From DATKMS01 sp035541735 (GTDB lineage Bacteria > Desulfobacterota > Binatia > HRBIN30), in NCBI GenBank assembly GCA_035541735.1, contig DATKMS010000294.1, positions 1-64,000 on the forward strand: 64,000 nucleotides of DNA. The letters are read 5' to 3'. Position numbers and translations under genes: made by a program. The first letter of the stretch is position 1, and each line of letters opens with the position of its first letter. Below the pieces are notes generated by a model. It ran no database searches. It saw nothing but the letters and a program-made list of their open reading frames with translations, and had not been told where the DNA came from. Below, piece by piece: positions 1 to 11,255 of this stretch.

Positions 1-3498
<3,498 letters not shown>

Positions 3499-3571
3499 GA
3501 GGTCGGAGCTTCTTGTAGCGTTAAATGCCGGGCGGGGAAAGATCAAGCCAGGCAGTGCAAACGCCGAGGGT

Positions 3572-4435
3572 TCAGCGCTCGATGCGGACCGCCGATTCGA
3601 CCGGGTGGCCCATGAAGCGGGCGGCGACCTTGGTGAAGCGGTCGGTCGCGTCGGTGACGAAAAAGCTTGCCGATCCGGGGCCCGAGCGCTGCAACAGCCC
3701 GTAGCGCACCAACGTGTCGCGGATGGCCTCGGCCGTGGTGCGTGCCGAGTCCACCAGGCAGACCTTGTCGTCCATGAATTCGGCGATGACGTCCGCCAGC
3801 AGCGGATAGTGCGTGCAGCCGAGCACCAGCGTGTCGATGCCGCTGCGCTTGAGGCTGGTGAGATACAATGCGGCGGCGCCGCGCGCGACGGCGTTGTTGA
3901 CCCACCCTTCCTCGGCCAACGGTACGAACAGCGGACAGGCGCGCGTGTAGATCTCGAGTTGGGAATCGAGACGCTTGAGCGCGCGTGTGTACGCACCGCT
4001 GGCGATCGTGCCTTCGGTGCCGATGACCCCCACCTTGCGATTGCGCGTGCGCTTCACTGCGGCGCGTGCCCCGGGTTCGATAACACCGAGAACGGGCATC
4101 TTGAGTTGCTCGCTCAGCACGTCGAGCGCGACGGCCGCCGACGTGTTGCACGCGACCACCAGCATCTTGATGCCCTTCTCGGCCAGGAACGCGGCATTCT
4201 CGATCGAATAGCGCCGCACGGTGTCCGCCGACTTCGAGCCGTAGGGATAGCGGCCGGTGTCGCCGAGATAGATCAGATGCTCGTGCGGCAGCATGGCCAT
4301 GATCTCGCGCATGACCGTGAGACCACCGATGCCGGAGTCGAAGATGCCAATCGCCGCCGCCGCGGCCGCTTCGGCGCGCTTGGCAGCACTGGCGCCATTC
4401 GGCCGGCGCGGGCTGCTGCGAGGGGTCGACTTCAT
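3572..4435 (-). CDS. murI: Glutamate racemase
   Basis: Interconverts L- and D-glutamate in the cytoplasm, supplying D-Glu for peptidoglycan. 287 aa from the ATG at 4435. The frame is open further upstream, but that sequence reads as the neighbour's shadow. Motifs: FDSGIGGLTV (D33), YLGDTGRYPYG, VVACNTSAA with catalytic Cys96, and LGCTHYPLL with the second catalytic Cys207. About 28 Ala/Arg/Ser-rich residues precede the fold and may be a disordered tail. The start codon overlaps the stop of the radical SAM gene by 4 nt (ATGA), so translation is probably coupled. It ends 74 nt before secA on the same strand. Confidence 0.95.
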   Translation of the reverse strand: MKSTPRSSPRRPNGASAAKRAEAAAAAAIGIFDSGIGGLTVMREIMAMLPHEHLIYLGDTGRYPYGSKSADTVRRYSIENAAFLAEKGIKMLVVACNTSAAVALDVLSEQLKMPVLGVIEPGARAAVKRTRNRKVGVIGTEGTIASGAYTRALKRLDSQLEIYTRACPLFVPLAEEGWVNNAVARGAAALYLTSLKRSGIDTLVLGCTHYPLLADVIAEFMDDKVCLVDSARTTAEAIRDTLVRYGLLQRSGPGSASFFVTDATDRFTKVAARFMGHPVESAVRIER

Positions 4436-5550
4436 GCCTGGGCGGACACGAGGCGGTGCGCGACCTCGCGATCGGTCAGCGCTTCGCCAAAGACCTTTTC
4501 CCACACGCCCGCCGGCTCCATGCAGATGTACAATGGCATTGCCGCGTCTACCCCGCGCAGCCACTCTAGCATCCGCCGGTACATTTTCACGCGCAGGCCG
4601 CGCCACACGCGTTGCTTGCCGTCGGGGCCGGGGACCAGTTCGCTGGTGAGCACGGCTGCTGGTTGCGGCCGCGTCTTGATGGCGGTCTTCAACTGCGGCG
4701 TCATGCGCAGGCTGCCGAGACTCACCCAGGCGATCCGGCGCGTGTCGAGTTGGCTGAAGATCATGGTGACCACATCGCGGTACCCCTCTTCCCAGCCGTC
4801 GTGCGCGATCAGCGGGTCGAAGTGAAGACCGACTTTGTAGCCGGCGGCCTGGACGCGTGCGGCCGCCACCACGCGTGCCTGGAGCGAGGCGGTAGCCGGC
4901 TCCTCCGCGGCGACAATTGCCGGTGCGTTGACCGACCAGGACACGACGACGCGGTCCTGGGGGTCGAGGCGCAGCAGGTTGTCGATGCGGTCGCTCTTCG
5001 TCTTCAACTCCAGGAGTGCGTTGGGGCGCGCCGCGAAAAATGGAACCAGCTCGCACGACAGATCGGTGAGGTGATCGAGCGCCAGACTGTCGGCCAACTC
5101 GCCGGTGCCGATGCGGAAGGTGCGTTCCGGATGCGCGCGCAGCACCCCATCGATCTCGGCCAGGCCGTCGGCGACGTTGGTGAACACCTTGAGCGCCGGA
5201 TTGTTGGCCAGGTAAGCCTGCAGGAAACAGTAGCTACAGTCGAACGGGCAGTTCGACCCAAAGTTCATCACCAGATAGTTGCAGCACACCATGCCGGTGG
5301 TGCCCGCAGGGCAATGCTGCAGGAACGTCCCGCGGTGCCGTTGGACGAGGAGCCGGCGCTTGCCGGCGGTAAGGTCGGCTTTCGGCTCCACCGTGGACAG
5401 GTCATCGGTGACGTGGACGGGTGTCTCGGGAAGGCGCGCCCGCAGGCGTTGCGCCAAGGTCGAATCTTCCTCGCCACGCTCGATCCACAGCGCATCCGGC
5501 ACCCAAGGTTGAGTCCGTTCGAGGCGCATCGAGTCACCAGTTACACGCAT
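4432..5550 (-). CDS. Spore photoproduct lyase-like radical SAM protein
   Basis: 372 aa. The radical SAM cluster motif is CPFDCSYCFLQ (Cys101, Cys105, Cys108; Cx3Cx2C), typical of the SplB/DNA photolyase-like branch. True SplB uses a 5'-deoxyadenosyl radical to repair thymine dimers in spores. Nothing in the window suggests sporulation, and I see no clear counterpart of the conserved Cys about 45 residues after the cluster that SplB uses. The substrate is therefore unknown. Start chosen at 5550, where ATG shares its A with the TGA of the upstream gene; a later ATG at 5529 is possible. The stop overlaps murI by 4 nt. Confidence 0.8.
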   Translation of the reverse strand: MRVTGDSMRLERTQPWVPDALWIERGEEDSTLAQRLRARLPETPVHVTDDLSTVEPKADLTAGKRRLLVQRHRGTFLQHCPAGTTGMVCCNYLVMNFGSNCPFDCSYCFLQAYLANNPALKVFTNVADGLAEIDGVLRAHPERTFRIGTGELADSLALDHLTDLSCELVPFFAARPNALLELKTKSDRIDNLLRLDPQDRVVVSWSVNAPAIVAAEEPATASLQARVVAAARVQAAGYKVGLHFDPLIAHDGWEEGYRDVVTMIFSQLDTRRIAWVSLGSLRMTPQLKTAIKTRPQPAAVLTSELVPGPDGKQRVWRGLRVKMYRRMLEWLRGVDAAMPLYICMEPAGVWEKVFGEALTDREVAHRLVSAQA

Positions 5551-6092
5551 CACGGTGCCTCTCCCAACAGTGCGAACAGCTCGGAGCAGGCGGGGCTGTC
5601 GGCAGCGGCCAGCAGCGCAGCTGCGGCGGCGCGCCATGCATTGGCATTCGTCACGGTGATTTCAATGCGCACTTGGTCGCCTTCGAGATGCACCGGCAGG
5701 ACGATGCGGACCTGACGCGGCAGCTGCAGGCTGCCGATGACGACGCCCAGGCGATCCTCAACCGCTGCAAGCTGCGGAAAGCGCAAGCGGCGCAGTGCCG
5801 ACTTGATGGCCGTGAGCTTGTCGTTGCGTCCTAACGCCCGCGCCCGTGCCGCCGCAACTGGCTGCGCCACAAGCACGTCCCGCAGCGTGAGGCGGTCGCG
5901 GCCCGCAATCTCCTCGGCCCAGTCCCACAAATCGCGCAGCTGGTTTTCCCCGAGCCGCAGCTCGAGCGCGAGCTGCAACAGCGCGTCCCCGTCTCGTGAC
6001 GCGAGGCGCAGCCAGCGTTCGGTGGTTGCAACGCTGTACGCGCGCGCGCCAGCATACGCACGGATACGGTCCCGAACGTCCGAGTCGACCAT
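5550..6092 (-). CDS. Hypothetical protein in GT2-SPL-murI cluster
   Basis: 180 aa, not recognised. It begins MVDSDVRDRIRAY, has no signal peptide or membrane segment, and looks alpha-helical in its first half (Arg/Leu/Ala rich) with a beta-like second half (PRQVRIVLPVHLEGDQVRIE). The gene is bounded by 1-nt TGATG overlaps on both sides: its ATG shares a base with the stop of the glycosyltransferase and its stop with the ATG of the radical SAM gene. This supports a real, co-translated gene. No catalytic motif is visible, so no function is proposed. Confidence 0.7.
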   Translation of the reverse strand: MVDSDVRDRIRAYAGARAYSVATTERWLRLASRDGDALLQLALELRLGENQLRDLWDWAEEIAGRDRLTLRDVLVAQPVAAARARALGRNDKLTAIKSALRRLRFPQLAAVEDRLGVVIGSLQLPRQVRIVLPVHLEGDQVRIEITVTNANAWRAAAAALLAAADSPACSELFALLGEAP

Positions 6093-6946
6093 CAGTGGGT
6101 CGGGTGACCTCCGCCCATCGTTGCGTGCGGATAGGCGATGGCCAGCATTCGATAGCGCTCCGCCTCCTCATGCCGCCCGCGGCGCGCCGCTCCGTTCGCC
6201 AGAATGGCGCACTTTTCGCCGAGCACGCGTTGCGTCGCAGTTCGATAAGCTGGCCGCAAGTTGTCTTCAGCGAGGAGACGCAACAGCGCCGCCACGCGGA
6301 AGCGGTCCATTCCCCAGAAGCGGCGCGACAACTGGTCGGCGTGGCCGCCGCGCTTGATGACCAGGGGGCGATCGATGAGCCAGACCGGCGTGTTGCGGAG
6401 AATGCGCAGCCACAGGTCATAATCCTCGCACGCCGGCAGGCTTGTGTCGAAACCACCGACACGTTCGAACAAGCTGCGGCGCAACATCACGGCGGATGGG
6501 CTGACGAGGCAGAGGCGCAAGCTGGGCTCGAAAATATCACCGCTGGGTTTGTGATGCTGCGCGCACGGGTTGACGCGCACACCGTTGCGCACCCAGATTT
6601 CATCCGTCTGGCAGATCTGCGCATCTGGGTGCGCAGCGAAGAACGCTTCTTGTGCCGCCAGCTTTTCCGGCAGCCACAGGTCGTCCGAGTCGAGAAATGC
6701 AACCAGCTCGCCGGTTGAGGCCGCGACCCCACGGTTGCGTGCCGCGGCGACGCCGTGATTGGCGGTGCACAGCACGCGGATACGTGTACCGAACTCATGC
6801 TGCAGCGCTGCGGCGCTGCCGTCGGTCGAGCCGTCATCGACGACGATGATCTCGCAGGGCACGCCCTCTTGGGCACATGCAGAGCGAACCGCTTCACGCA
6901 CCACGGCGCGGCGGTTGTAGGTCGGGATGACCACGCTGACTGTCAC
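6092..6946 (-). CDS. Family 2 glycosyltransferase
   Basis: 284 aa, cytoplasmic GT-A fold enzyme transferring a sugar from a nucleotide sugar. N-terminal MTVSVVIPTYNR, IIVVDDGSTDGS, and FLDSDDLWLP containing the metal-binding DxD, followed by FDTSLPACEDYDLWLRI, which matches the ED motif with the likely catalytic base. The C-terminal part is helical with no membrane segment. It is the first gene of the four-gene overlapping cluster (GT2, unknown, radical SAM, murI). The acceptor cannot be predicted; a cell-envelope polysaccharide would fit the murI neighbour, but that is inference. Confidence 0.9.
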   Translation of the reverse strand: MTVSVVIPTYNRRAVVREAVRSACAQEGVPCEIIVVDDGSTDGSAAALQHEFGTRIRVLCTANHGVAAARNRGVAASTGELVAFLDSDDLWLPEKLAAQEAFFAAHPDAQICQTDEIWVRNGVRVNPCAQHHKPSGDIFEPSLRLCLVSPSAVMLRRSLFERVGGFDTSLPACEDYDLWLRILRNTPVWLIDRPLVIKRGGHADQLSRRFWGMDRFRVAALLRLLAEDNLRPAYRTATQRVLGEKCAILANGAARRGRHEEAERYRMLAIAYPHATMGGGHPTH

Positions 6947-7077
6947 GAGGCCGCTACTTACTACACGGACCGCCGCCGATAAAGGGATGTGCTGAGTAGG
7001 CGCCCTTCGTTAGCGCCGCATCGACGGATTCTCAGGAGCCGGATAGCGAGGCGACCGCCGGGAAGATCGCCACGCTC

Positions 7078-7111
7078 AAAAAAAGCGGGAGCCGGGGGGG
7101 CCGGTTCCCGC
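7078..7111 (-). terminator. Rho-independent terminator of the 7141-7413 gene
   Basis: Read on the minus strand, an 11-bp GC-rich stem (arms 7101-7111 and 7085-7095, one G-T pair, 5-nt C loop) is followed directly by seven T residues (7078-7084). It lies 30 nt after the stop codon of the small membrane protein gene. Confidence 0.85.
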
Positions 7112-7140
7112 TGCTGCAGTGGGAGGATATGCCGGCAGCC

Positions 7141-7413
7141 TCACGCAGCTCGGCTGCCGTGGTGGGCAAGGGGTTGCAGTGTTGGGCGGCGGGTGTGTCC
7201 GGCGCCGGGGATCAGTCGCCGGCTTGGACGCGCCGCGTCATGCGTGCGGTCGTCGGAAGGGACATTGCCGACACTGCGCGTCAAGAACCACAAAGATGCG
7301 CAGCAGAGGGCCAGGGCGGTGAGAACCACGGCCCAGGCCTGCAGAGGCTCAAGAATCAAGGCCTGCGGGATGGTTGCGCTTGCGAATCCGCCGGAAAGGT
7401 ACGCTGGGTTCAT
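7141..7413 (-). CDS. Small single-span membrane protein
   Basis: 90 aa, unrecognised. The ATG at 7413 is preceded by an excellent Shine-Dalgarno (AAAGGAGGT, 6 nt upstream), which fixes the start although the frame is open further upstream. Residues 12-45 are strongly hydrophobic (ALILEPLQAWAVVLTALAL within them), predicting one membrane span. The C-terminal half is Arg/His/Pro rich and probably disordered. The gene has its own rho-independent terminator 30 nt downstream, so it is a monocistronic unit and probably well expressed. The strong translation signals, not homology, are the reason for calling it. Confidence 0.65.
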   Translation of the reverse strand: MNPAYLSGGFASATIPQALILEPLQAWAVVLTALALCCASLWFLTRSVGNVPSDDRTHDAARPSRRLIPGAGHTRRPTLQPLAHHGSRAA

Positions 7414-7733
7414 AAAGGTACCTCCTTTCGCGATGTCCACACAAAGTCTAACGCGCTGCGACATAGGGTCAAGCCTTTTGCGGTGACGTTCTCGTTGCAG
7501 CGTCGAACGCGCGGCGTGCGCCGCTGCACCTGCTCGGTGTGTGGGCATCACGAAAGGATCGATCCCTAGGGAGTTTGCCGATGGCCGCGCCGCCGCTGCC
7601 CACATCCTGTGCGCAGCCACACCGTTCTGCGCTTATGCGCCGGGTGAGGCCTTTTCATCTCCAGCGTGTGCAGGCTGCGTTGCTTCAGAGCGACACGTTG
7701 AAGCGTCGCGGCACTTGCAGTAGCGTCACGCAC
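7414..7733. other. Intergenic region between divergent genes
   Basis: About 320 bp between the small membrane gene (minus) and the HAD phosphatase (plus). It should carry promoters for both. The HAD frame is open across much of it, and an earlier in-frame ATG at 7635 is a possible alternative start. I found no convincing operator, repeat or RNA. Confidence 0.4.
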
Positions 7734-8426
7734 GTGGGGGCGTTGATCGCATTCGACCTTGACGGCGTGCTGTACACCTCCGAGCCCTTTCTCGGTGATG
7801 CGTATCGCGAAGCGATCGCCCGCGTGAACGCACGGCGCCCAGGGTCGGTCCCGCGCGTGCCCAAAACCCGCGAGATCCTCGACCACGTCGGCTGGCCGCT
7901 GCCGACGATCCTGGCGCGCCTGTTTCCGGGGATCGATGCGCCCGCGGTGGAACTCCTCTACAGCGAGACGCAGCAGGTGATTTGCGCGCGCGTGGCGCGG
8001 CGTGAGGGCATCCTGTTTCCCGGTGTCGTCGAGACGCTGGTGCGGCTACAGCGCGCCGGGCACTGCCTCGCGGTCGCCTCCAACGGCCAGCTCCCGTACG
8101 TCGAGACGGTGCTGGCGACCTACGACATCGCCCGCTACTTCATGGCCTTGGTGAGCGTCGATGGCGGCGGCTCGGTCAGGAGCAAGGCCGACATCTTGCG
8201 GGCATATTTGCGGCGCGAGCGCCGGTCGCCGCAGCAGCTCATCATGGTGGGCGACCGTGCCAGTGACGTGGAGGCGGCTCAGGCGGTGGGTTGCCGCTTC
8301 GTCGGTTGCGACTATGGGCACGGCAACCGCGACGAAATCGAGGGGAGGGGACCGGTGGTGCCGTCGTTCGATGCCCTGCCGCCGGTCGTCGTCGCCATAC
8401 TTTCCAACTGCACAGCGGCCGGATAG
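7734..8426 (+). CDS. HAD-superfamily phosphatase (phosphoglycolate phosphatase-like)
   Basis: 230 aa from GTG 7734. Motif I is FDLDGVLYTSE with nucleophile and acid Asp, motif II is VASNG, the Lys of motif III lies in SVRSKADIL, and motif IV is MVGDRASDVEAA. A helical cap lies between motifs I and II, as in subfamily IA enzymes acting on small phosphorylated metabolites. The start is uncertain: GTG 7734 places motif I at the usual distance from the N-terminus, but there is no strong ribosome site and ATG 7635 is in frame. It lies 31 nt upstream of the di-iron protein gene, so the two may be cotranscribed. Confidence 0.85.
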   Translation: MGALIAFDLDGVLYTSEPFLGDAYREAIARVNARRPGSVPRVPKTREILDHVGWPLPTILARLFPGIDAPAVELLYSETQQVICARVARREGILFPGVVETLVRLQRAGHCLAVASNGQLPYVETVLATYDIARYFMALVSVDGGGSVRSKADILRAYLRRERRSPQQLIMVGDRASDVEAAQAVGCRFVGCDYGHGNRDEIEGRGPVVPSFDALPPVVVAILSNCTAAG

Positions 8427-8457
8427 AATCCGCCGCACTTGGCGAAGGAGGACACCT

Positions 8458-9180
8458 ATGGGCCTGCTGACGGATCGGGCGTTGTCGCCGCGTGAGTTGC
8501 TCGATGAGTTCATCGCCTTCAAGCGCGACCACGCGCCCCAGGGTCACTTCCTGCGTGGTCTGGTGATGGGCAAGCTCACCGAGGCGCAGGTGAGACGTTG
8601 GGTGAAGGACTTCTACTACTACGTCGAGCCGGCGATCCCGACGATCGCGGCGTGGCTGGCGTCGGCCCCAACGTTGCCGGACCGTTCGGTGTACAAGCTC
8701 ATTGCCCGCAACCTGGCGGGTGAGATGGGCTACATCAAAGAAGCCGAACACCACGATCTGTACCTGCAGTTCTGCGCCGGCTTCGGCATCACGCGGGACG
8801 AGCTCCTCGACCACACGCCGCTCGCATCAACCATCGGCGCCGCCTCGACGATGGGCTACTACTGCCGCAATTCGTTCGAAGAAGGCCTCGGCGCCTTCGG
8901 CCTGGCGGTGGAGATGGAAGTGCCCGGCCGGCCGAACGGCGCCAAGGTGATCTACGACGCCTTGAAGCGCCACTGCAATCTCGACACCAAGGCTCTGGAG
9001 TTCTGGGAGATCCACATGCAGGCGGAAGAGGAGCACGGCGAGAACGCCGTGGCGGCGCTGCAGCGTTGCGCGCAGACGCGCGACCAGCAGGCGGTCATCC
9101 GCCGCGCCTTCCGCTTCAGCGTCCTGGCGCATGCCGGCATGACCGACGGCTACGACCGCTTCCTCGACGTCCCGCAATGA
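8458..9180 (+). CDS. PqqC/TenA-fold haem-oxygenase-like di-iron oxidase family protein
   Basis: 240 aa, ATG with GGAGG 8 nt upstream. All-helical PqqC/CADD/TenA-like protein. A plausible complete di-iron ligand set can be read: Glu57, Glu95-x2-His98, Glu152 and His186-x3-Glu190-x2-His193. The spacing is close to that known for the fatty-acid decarboxylase UndA; CADD and related HDO enzymes share the scheme. No pqq genes are nearby, so PQQ synthesis is unlikely. It may be an oxygen-activating enzyme on a small carboxylate or amino acid, or a CADD-like route to p-aminobenzoate; the Tyr53-Tyr55 run next to Glu57 is notable. Cytoplasmic. Substrate unknown. Confidence 0.8.
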   Translation: MGLLTDRALSPRELLDEFIAFKRDHAPQGHFLRGLVMGKLTEAQVRRWVKDFYYYVEPAIPTIAAWLASAPTLPDRSVYKLIARNLAGEMGYIKEAEHHDLYLQFCAGFGITRDELLDHTPLASTIGAASTMGYYCRNSFEEGLGAFGLAVEMEVPGRPNGAKVIYDALKRHCNLDTKALEFWEIHMQAEEEHGENAVAALQRCAQTRDQQAVIRRAFRFSVLAHAGMTDGYDRFLDVPQ

Positions 9181-9189
9181 CCGGCGGCC

Positions 9190-9411
9190 ATGGGACTGTG
9201 GTCGAAACTGCTGCGCCGGGGCGGCGCGGGTGAGGCGCCCCCACAGCCTGTGAAGGACGCGCCAGTGTCTGAAGGCCGCAATGCGGTCGAGTTGCCGGCC
9301 GAACCCTTCGTCTTCGAATGCCAATCCTGCGGCAAGGTGTTCGAAGCCCGGCGCCTGCGCCCGTTGTGCCCGGAGTGCGATAGCCGCGATGTCTCACTTC
9401 TGAGCGAGTAA
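9190..9411 (+). CDS. Small zinc-ribbon protein
   Basis: 73 aa starting MGLWSKLLRRGG, 9 nt after the di-iron protein. The C-terminal half holds one zinc ribbon, FECQSCGKVFEARR followed by CPECDS (CxxC-x16-CxxC), similar to FmdB-type regulatory ribbons. The basic amphipathic N-terminus could touch membrane or nucleic acid. Probably in an operon with the two genes before it. The stop codon borders a perfect inverted repeat that may end the transcript. Confidence 0.7.
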   Translation: MGLWSKLLRRGGAGEAPPQPVKDAPVSEGRNAVELPAEPFVFECQSCGKVFEARRLRPLCPECDSRDVSLLSE

Positions 9412-9417
9412 CCAGTG

Positions 9418-9493
9418 ACCAGTGATCAGTGACCAGTGAAGAGGTCGGATGGCAAACGAGGGTTGTTCTTCTGACTGGTCACTGATCACTGGT
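9418..9493. repeat. Perfect 20-bp inverted repeat made of iterated CAGTGA words
   Basis: Arms 9418-9437 and 9474-9493 are exact reverse complements separated by 36 nt. Each arm is itself built from overlapping copies of the word ACCAGTGA/TCAGTGA, and more copies flank both arms (9408-9510). It sits between the zinc-ribbon gene and polX and could form a long hairpin in the transcript. The same word recurs as a single arm at 46924-46954. Confidence 0.9.
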
Positions 9494-9513
9494 TACTGGT
9501 CACTGATCCTCCC

Positions 9514-11235
9514 ATGACCAACGCCGACATCGCGCGCGTCATGCGCGAGATCGCCGTCTTCCTCGACATGGAAGGCGTGCAGTTCAAGCCGCGGGCCTAC
9601 GAGAAGGTCGCCTACGCAATCGAGGCCGTCGAGGAGCCGATCGCCGACATCTACAAGCGCGGTGGTATCGAGGCGGTGGAGGAAATCCCGGGTGTCGGCA
9701 AGAGTATCGCCGAGAAGATCGTCACACTGATCGAGACGGGTAAGCTGCCGTACTACGAAGAACTGCGCAAGAAGACGCCGGTCGACGTGGCTGGCCTCAC
9801 CGGCATCGAGGGACTCGGCCCGAAGAACATCAAGACCCTCTATCAGGAACTGGGCGTGCGTACGGTCGCCGATTTGGAGAAGGCGGCGCTTGCCGGCAAG
9901 ATCCGTGAGCTGCCGCACTTCGGCGAGAAGAGCGAGCAGAAGATCCTCAAGGGCATCGGCTTCCTCAAGCAACGCAGCGGCCGCTTCCCGCTTGGCGCCG
10001 TGCTGCCGCTGATCAGCGACATCGAGGCGCGGCTCGGCCAGCTCCCCGGGGTGCAGCGGGTGGCCATCGCCGGCTCCGTCCGACGCCGCAAGGAAACTGT
10101 CGGCGACGCTGACATTCTGGTCATCGCCAAGAAAGCGGACGCGGTGATGGACTTCTTCGTTGCCATGCCGGAGGTGGTCCACGTGCACGGCAAGGGGCAG
10201 ACGAAGTCGAGCGTCAAGCTCAACACCGGCATGGACGTCGATGTGCGGGTCGTGCCGGCAGGGAGCTTCGGCGCCGCGCTGAGCTACTTCACGGGCAGCA
10301 AGGACCACAACGTTGCGCTGCGCCGCATCGCCATCGAGAAGAAGCTCAAGCTCAACGAGTACGGTGTGTTCCGCGGTGCCAGGTCGATCGCGGGCACGAC
10401 CGAGCAAGAGGTGTACGAAGTGCTCGGACTACCGTACATCCCGCCTGAGTTGCGCGAAGACACAGGCGAGATCGAGGCGGCCCAGGCCGGAAAGCTTCCC
10501 ATGCTCATCGGCTACGACGACCTGCGCGGCGATCTGCAAACGCAGACGACGTGGACCGACGGGGCCAACTCGATCGAGGAAATGGCCGCCGAGGCGCAGC
10601 GCCTCGGGCGCGAGTACATCGCGATCACCGATCACACCAAGGGCCTGGCCATGATGGGCGCCGACGAGAAGCAGCTGCACCAGCAGATGAAAGCGATCGA
10701 CAAGCTGAACAAGCGGCTCGAAGGGTTCACCATCCTCAAGGGCGCCGAGGTGAACATCAACAAGGATGGAACGCTGGACATCGCCGATGAGACGCTCGCG
10801 CAACTCGATGTCGTCGGCGTGGCCGTGCACTCGCACTTCAATCTGTCACGCGCCGAGCAGACGCGCCGCGTGGTGCGCGCGATGGAAAATCCCCACGCCG
10901 ACATCCTGTTCCACCCGACGGCACGGGTCATCCAGAAGCGTGAACCAATCGACCTCGACATCGATGCCGTGATCGCGGCGGCGCAACGCACCGGCACCAT
11001 TTTGGAAGTCGATGCCTATCCTGAGCGCCTCGACCTCAAGGACGAGCACGTGCGCAAGGCGATCGAGGCCGGCGTGAAACTGGCCATCGACACGGACGCC
11101 CACAGCGTCCATCACCTCGGCTACCTCCACTTCGGCATCGCCACCGCGCGCCGCGGTTGGGCGACGCGCGCCGATGTGGTGAACACGCTGCCGTTGCGCG
11201 GGTTCCTCAAGAGCCTCAAGGGAGCGCGCCCGTAG
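9514..11235 (+). CDS. polX: DNA polymerase/exonuclease PolX
   Basis: 573 aa, full length. Family X polymerase for gap filling in base excision repair, with a C-terminal PHP domain. Order: 8-kDa-like HhH region (IPGVGKSIAEK), second HhH (IEGLGPKNIK), palm with GSVRRRKETVGDADILV and the third Asp in MDVDVRV, thumb, then PHP domain from about 335. Unusual: PHP motif 1 reads DLQTQTTWTDG, so the two His of the usual HxH metal motif are Gln342 and Gln344. ITDHTKG (His374), FHPTAR and IDTDAHSVHHL are kept. The polymerase should be active; the 3'-5' exonuclease may be altered. It is preceded by the inverted repeat and convergent with the DGQHR gene. Confidence 0.95.
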   Translation: MTNADIARVMREIAVFLDMEGVQFKPRAYEKVAYAIEAVEEPIADIYKRGGIEAVEEIPGVGKSIAEKIVTLIETGKLPYYEELRKKTPVDVAGLTGIEGLGPKNIKTLYQELGVRTVADLEKAALAGKIRELPHFGEKSEQKILKGIGFLKQRSGRFPLGAVLPLISDIEARLGQLPGVQRVAIAGSVRRRKETVGDADILVIAKKADAVMDFFVAMPEVVHVHGKGQTKSSVKLNTGMDVDVRVVPAGSFGAALSYFTGSKDHNVALRRIAIEKKLKLNEYGVFRGARSIAGTTEQEVYEVLGLPYIPPELREDTGEIEAAQAGKLPMLIGYDDLRGDLQTQTTWTDGANSIEEMAAEAQRLGREYIAITDHTKGLAMMGADEKQLHQQMKAIDKLNKRLEGFTILKGAEVNINKDGTLDIADETLAQLDVVGVAVHSHFNLSRAEQTRRVVRAMENPHADILFHPTARVIQKREPIDLDIDAVIAAAQRTGTILEVDAYPERLDLKDEHVRKAIEAGVKLAIDTDAHSVHHLGYLHFGIATARRGWATRADVVNTLPLRGFLKSLKGARP

Positions 11236-11255
11236 CAGACCGTGCCAGGCTACGG
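11230..11255. terminator. Hairpin between convergent stop codons
   Basis: 7-bp perfect stem (11230-11236 with 11249-11255) and 12-nt loop covering the stops of polX and the convergent DGQHR gene. No U-tract on either strand, so a weak or Rho-assisted bidirectional terminator at best. Confidence 0.35.

Noticed and set aside
8458..9180. PQQ biosynthesis protein PqqC
   Set aside because: Fold matches, but no pqqA/B/D/E genes are present and the ligand set is that of di-iron oxidases, so PQQ function was not claimed.
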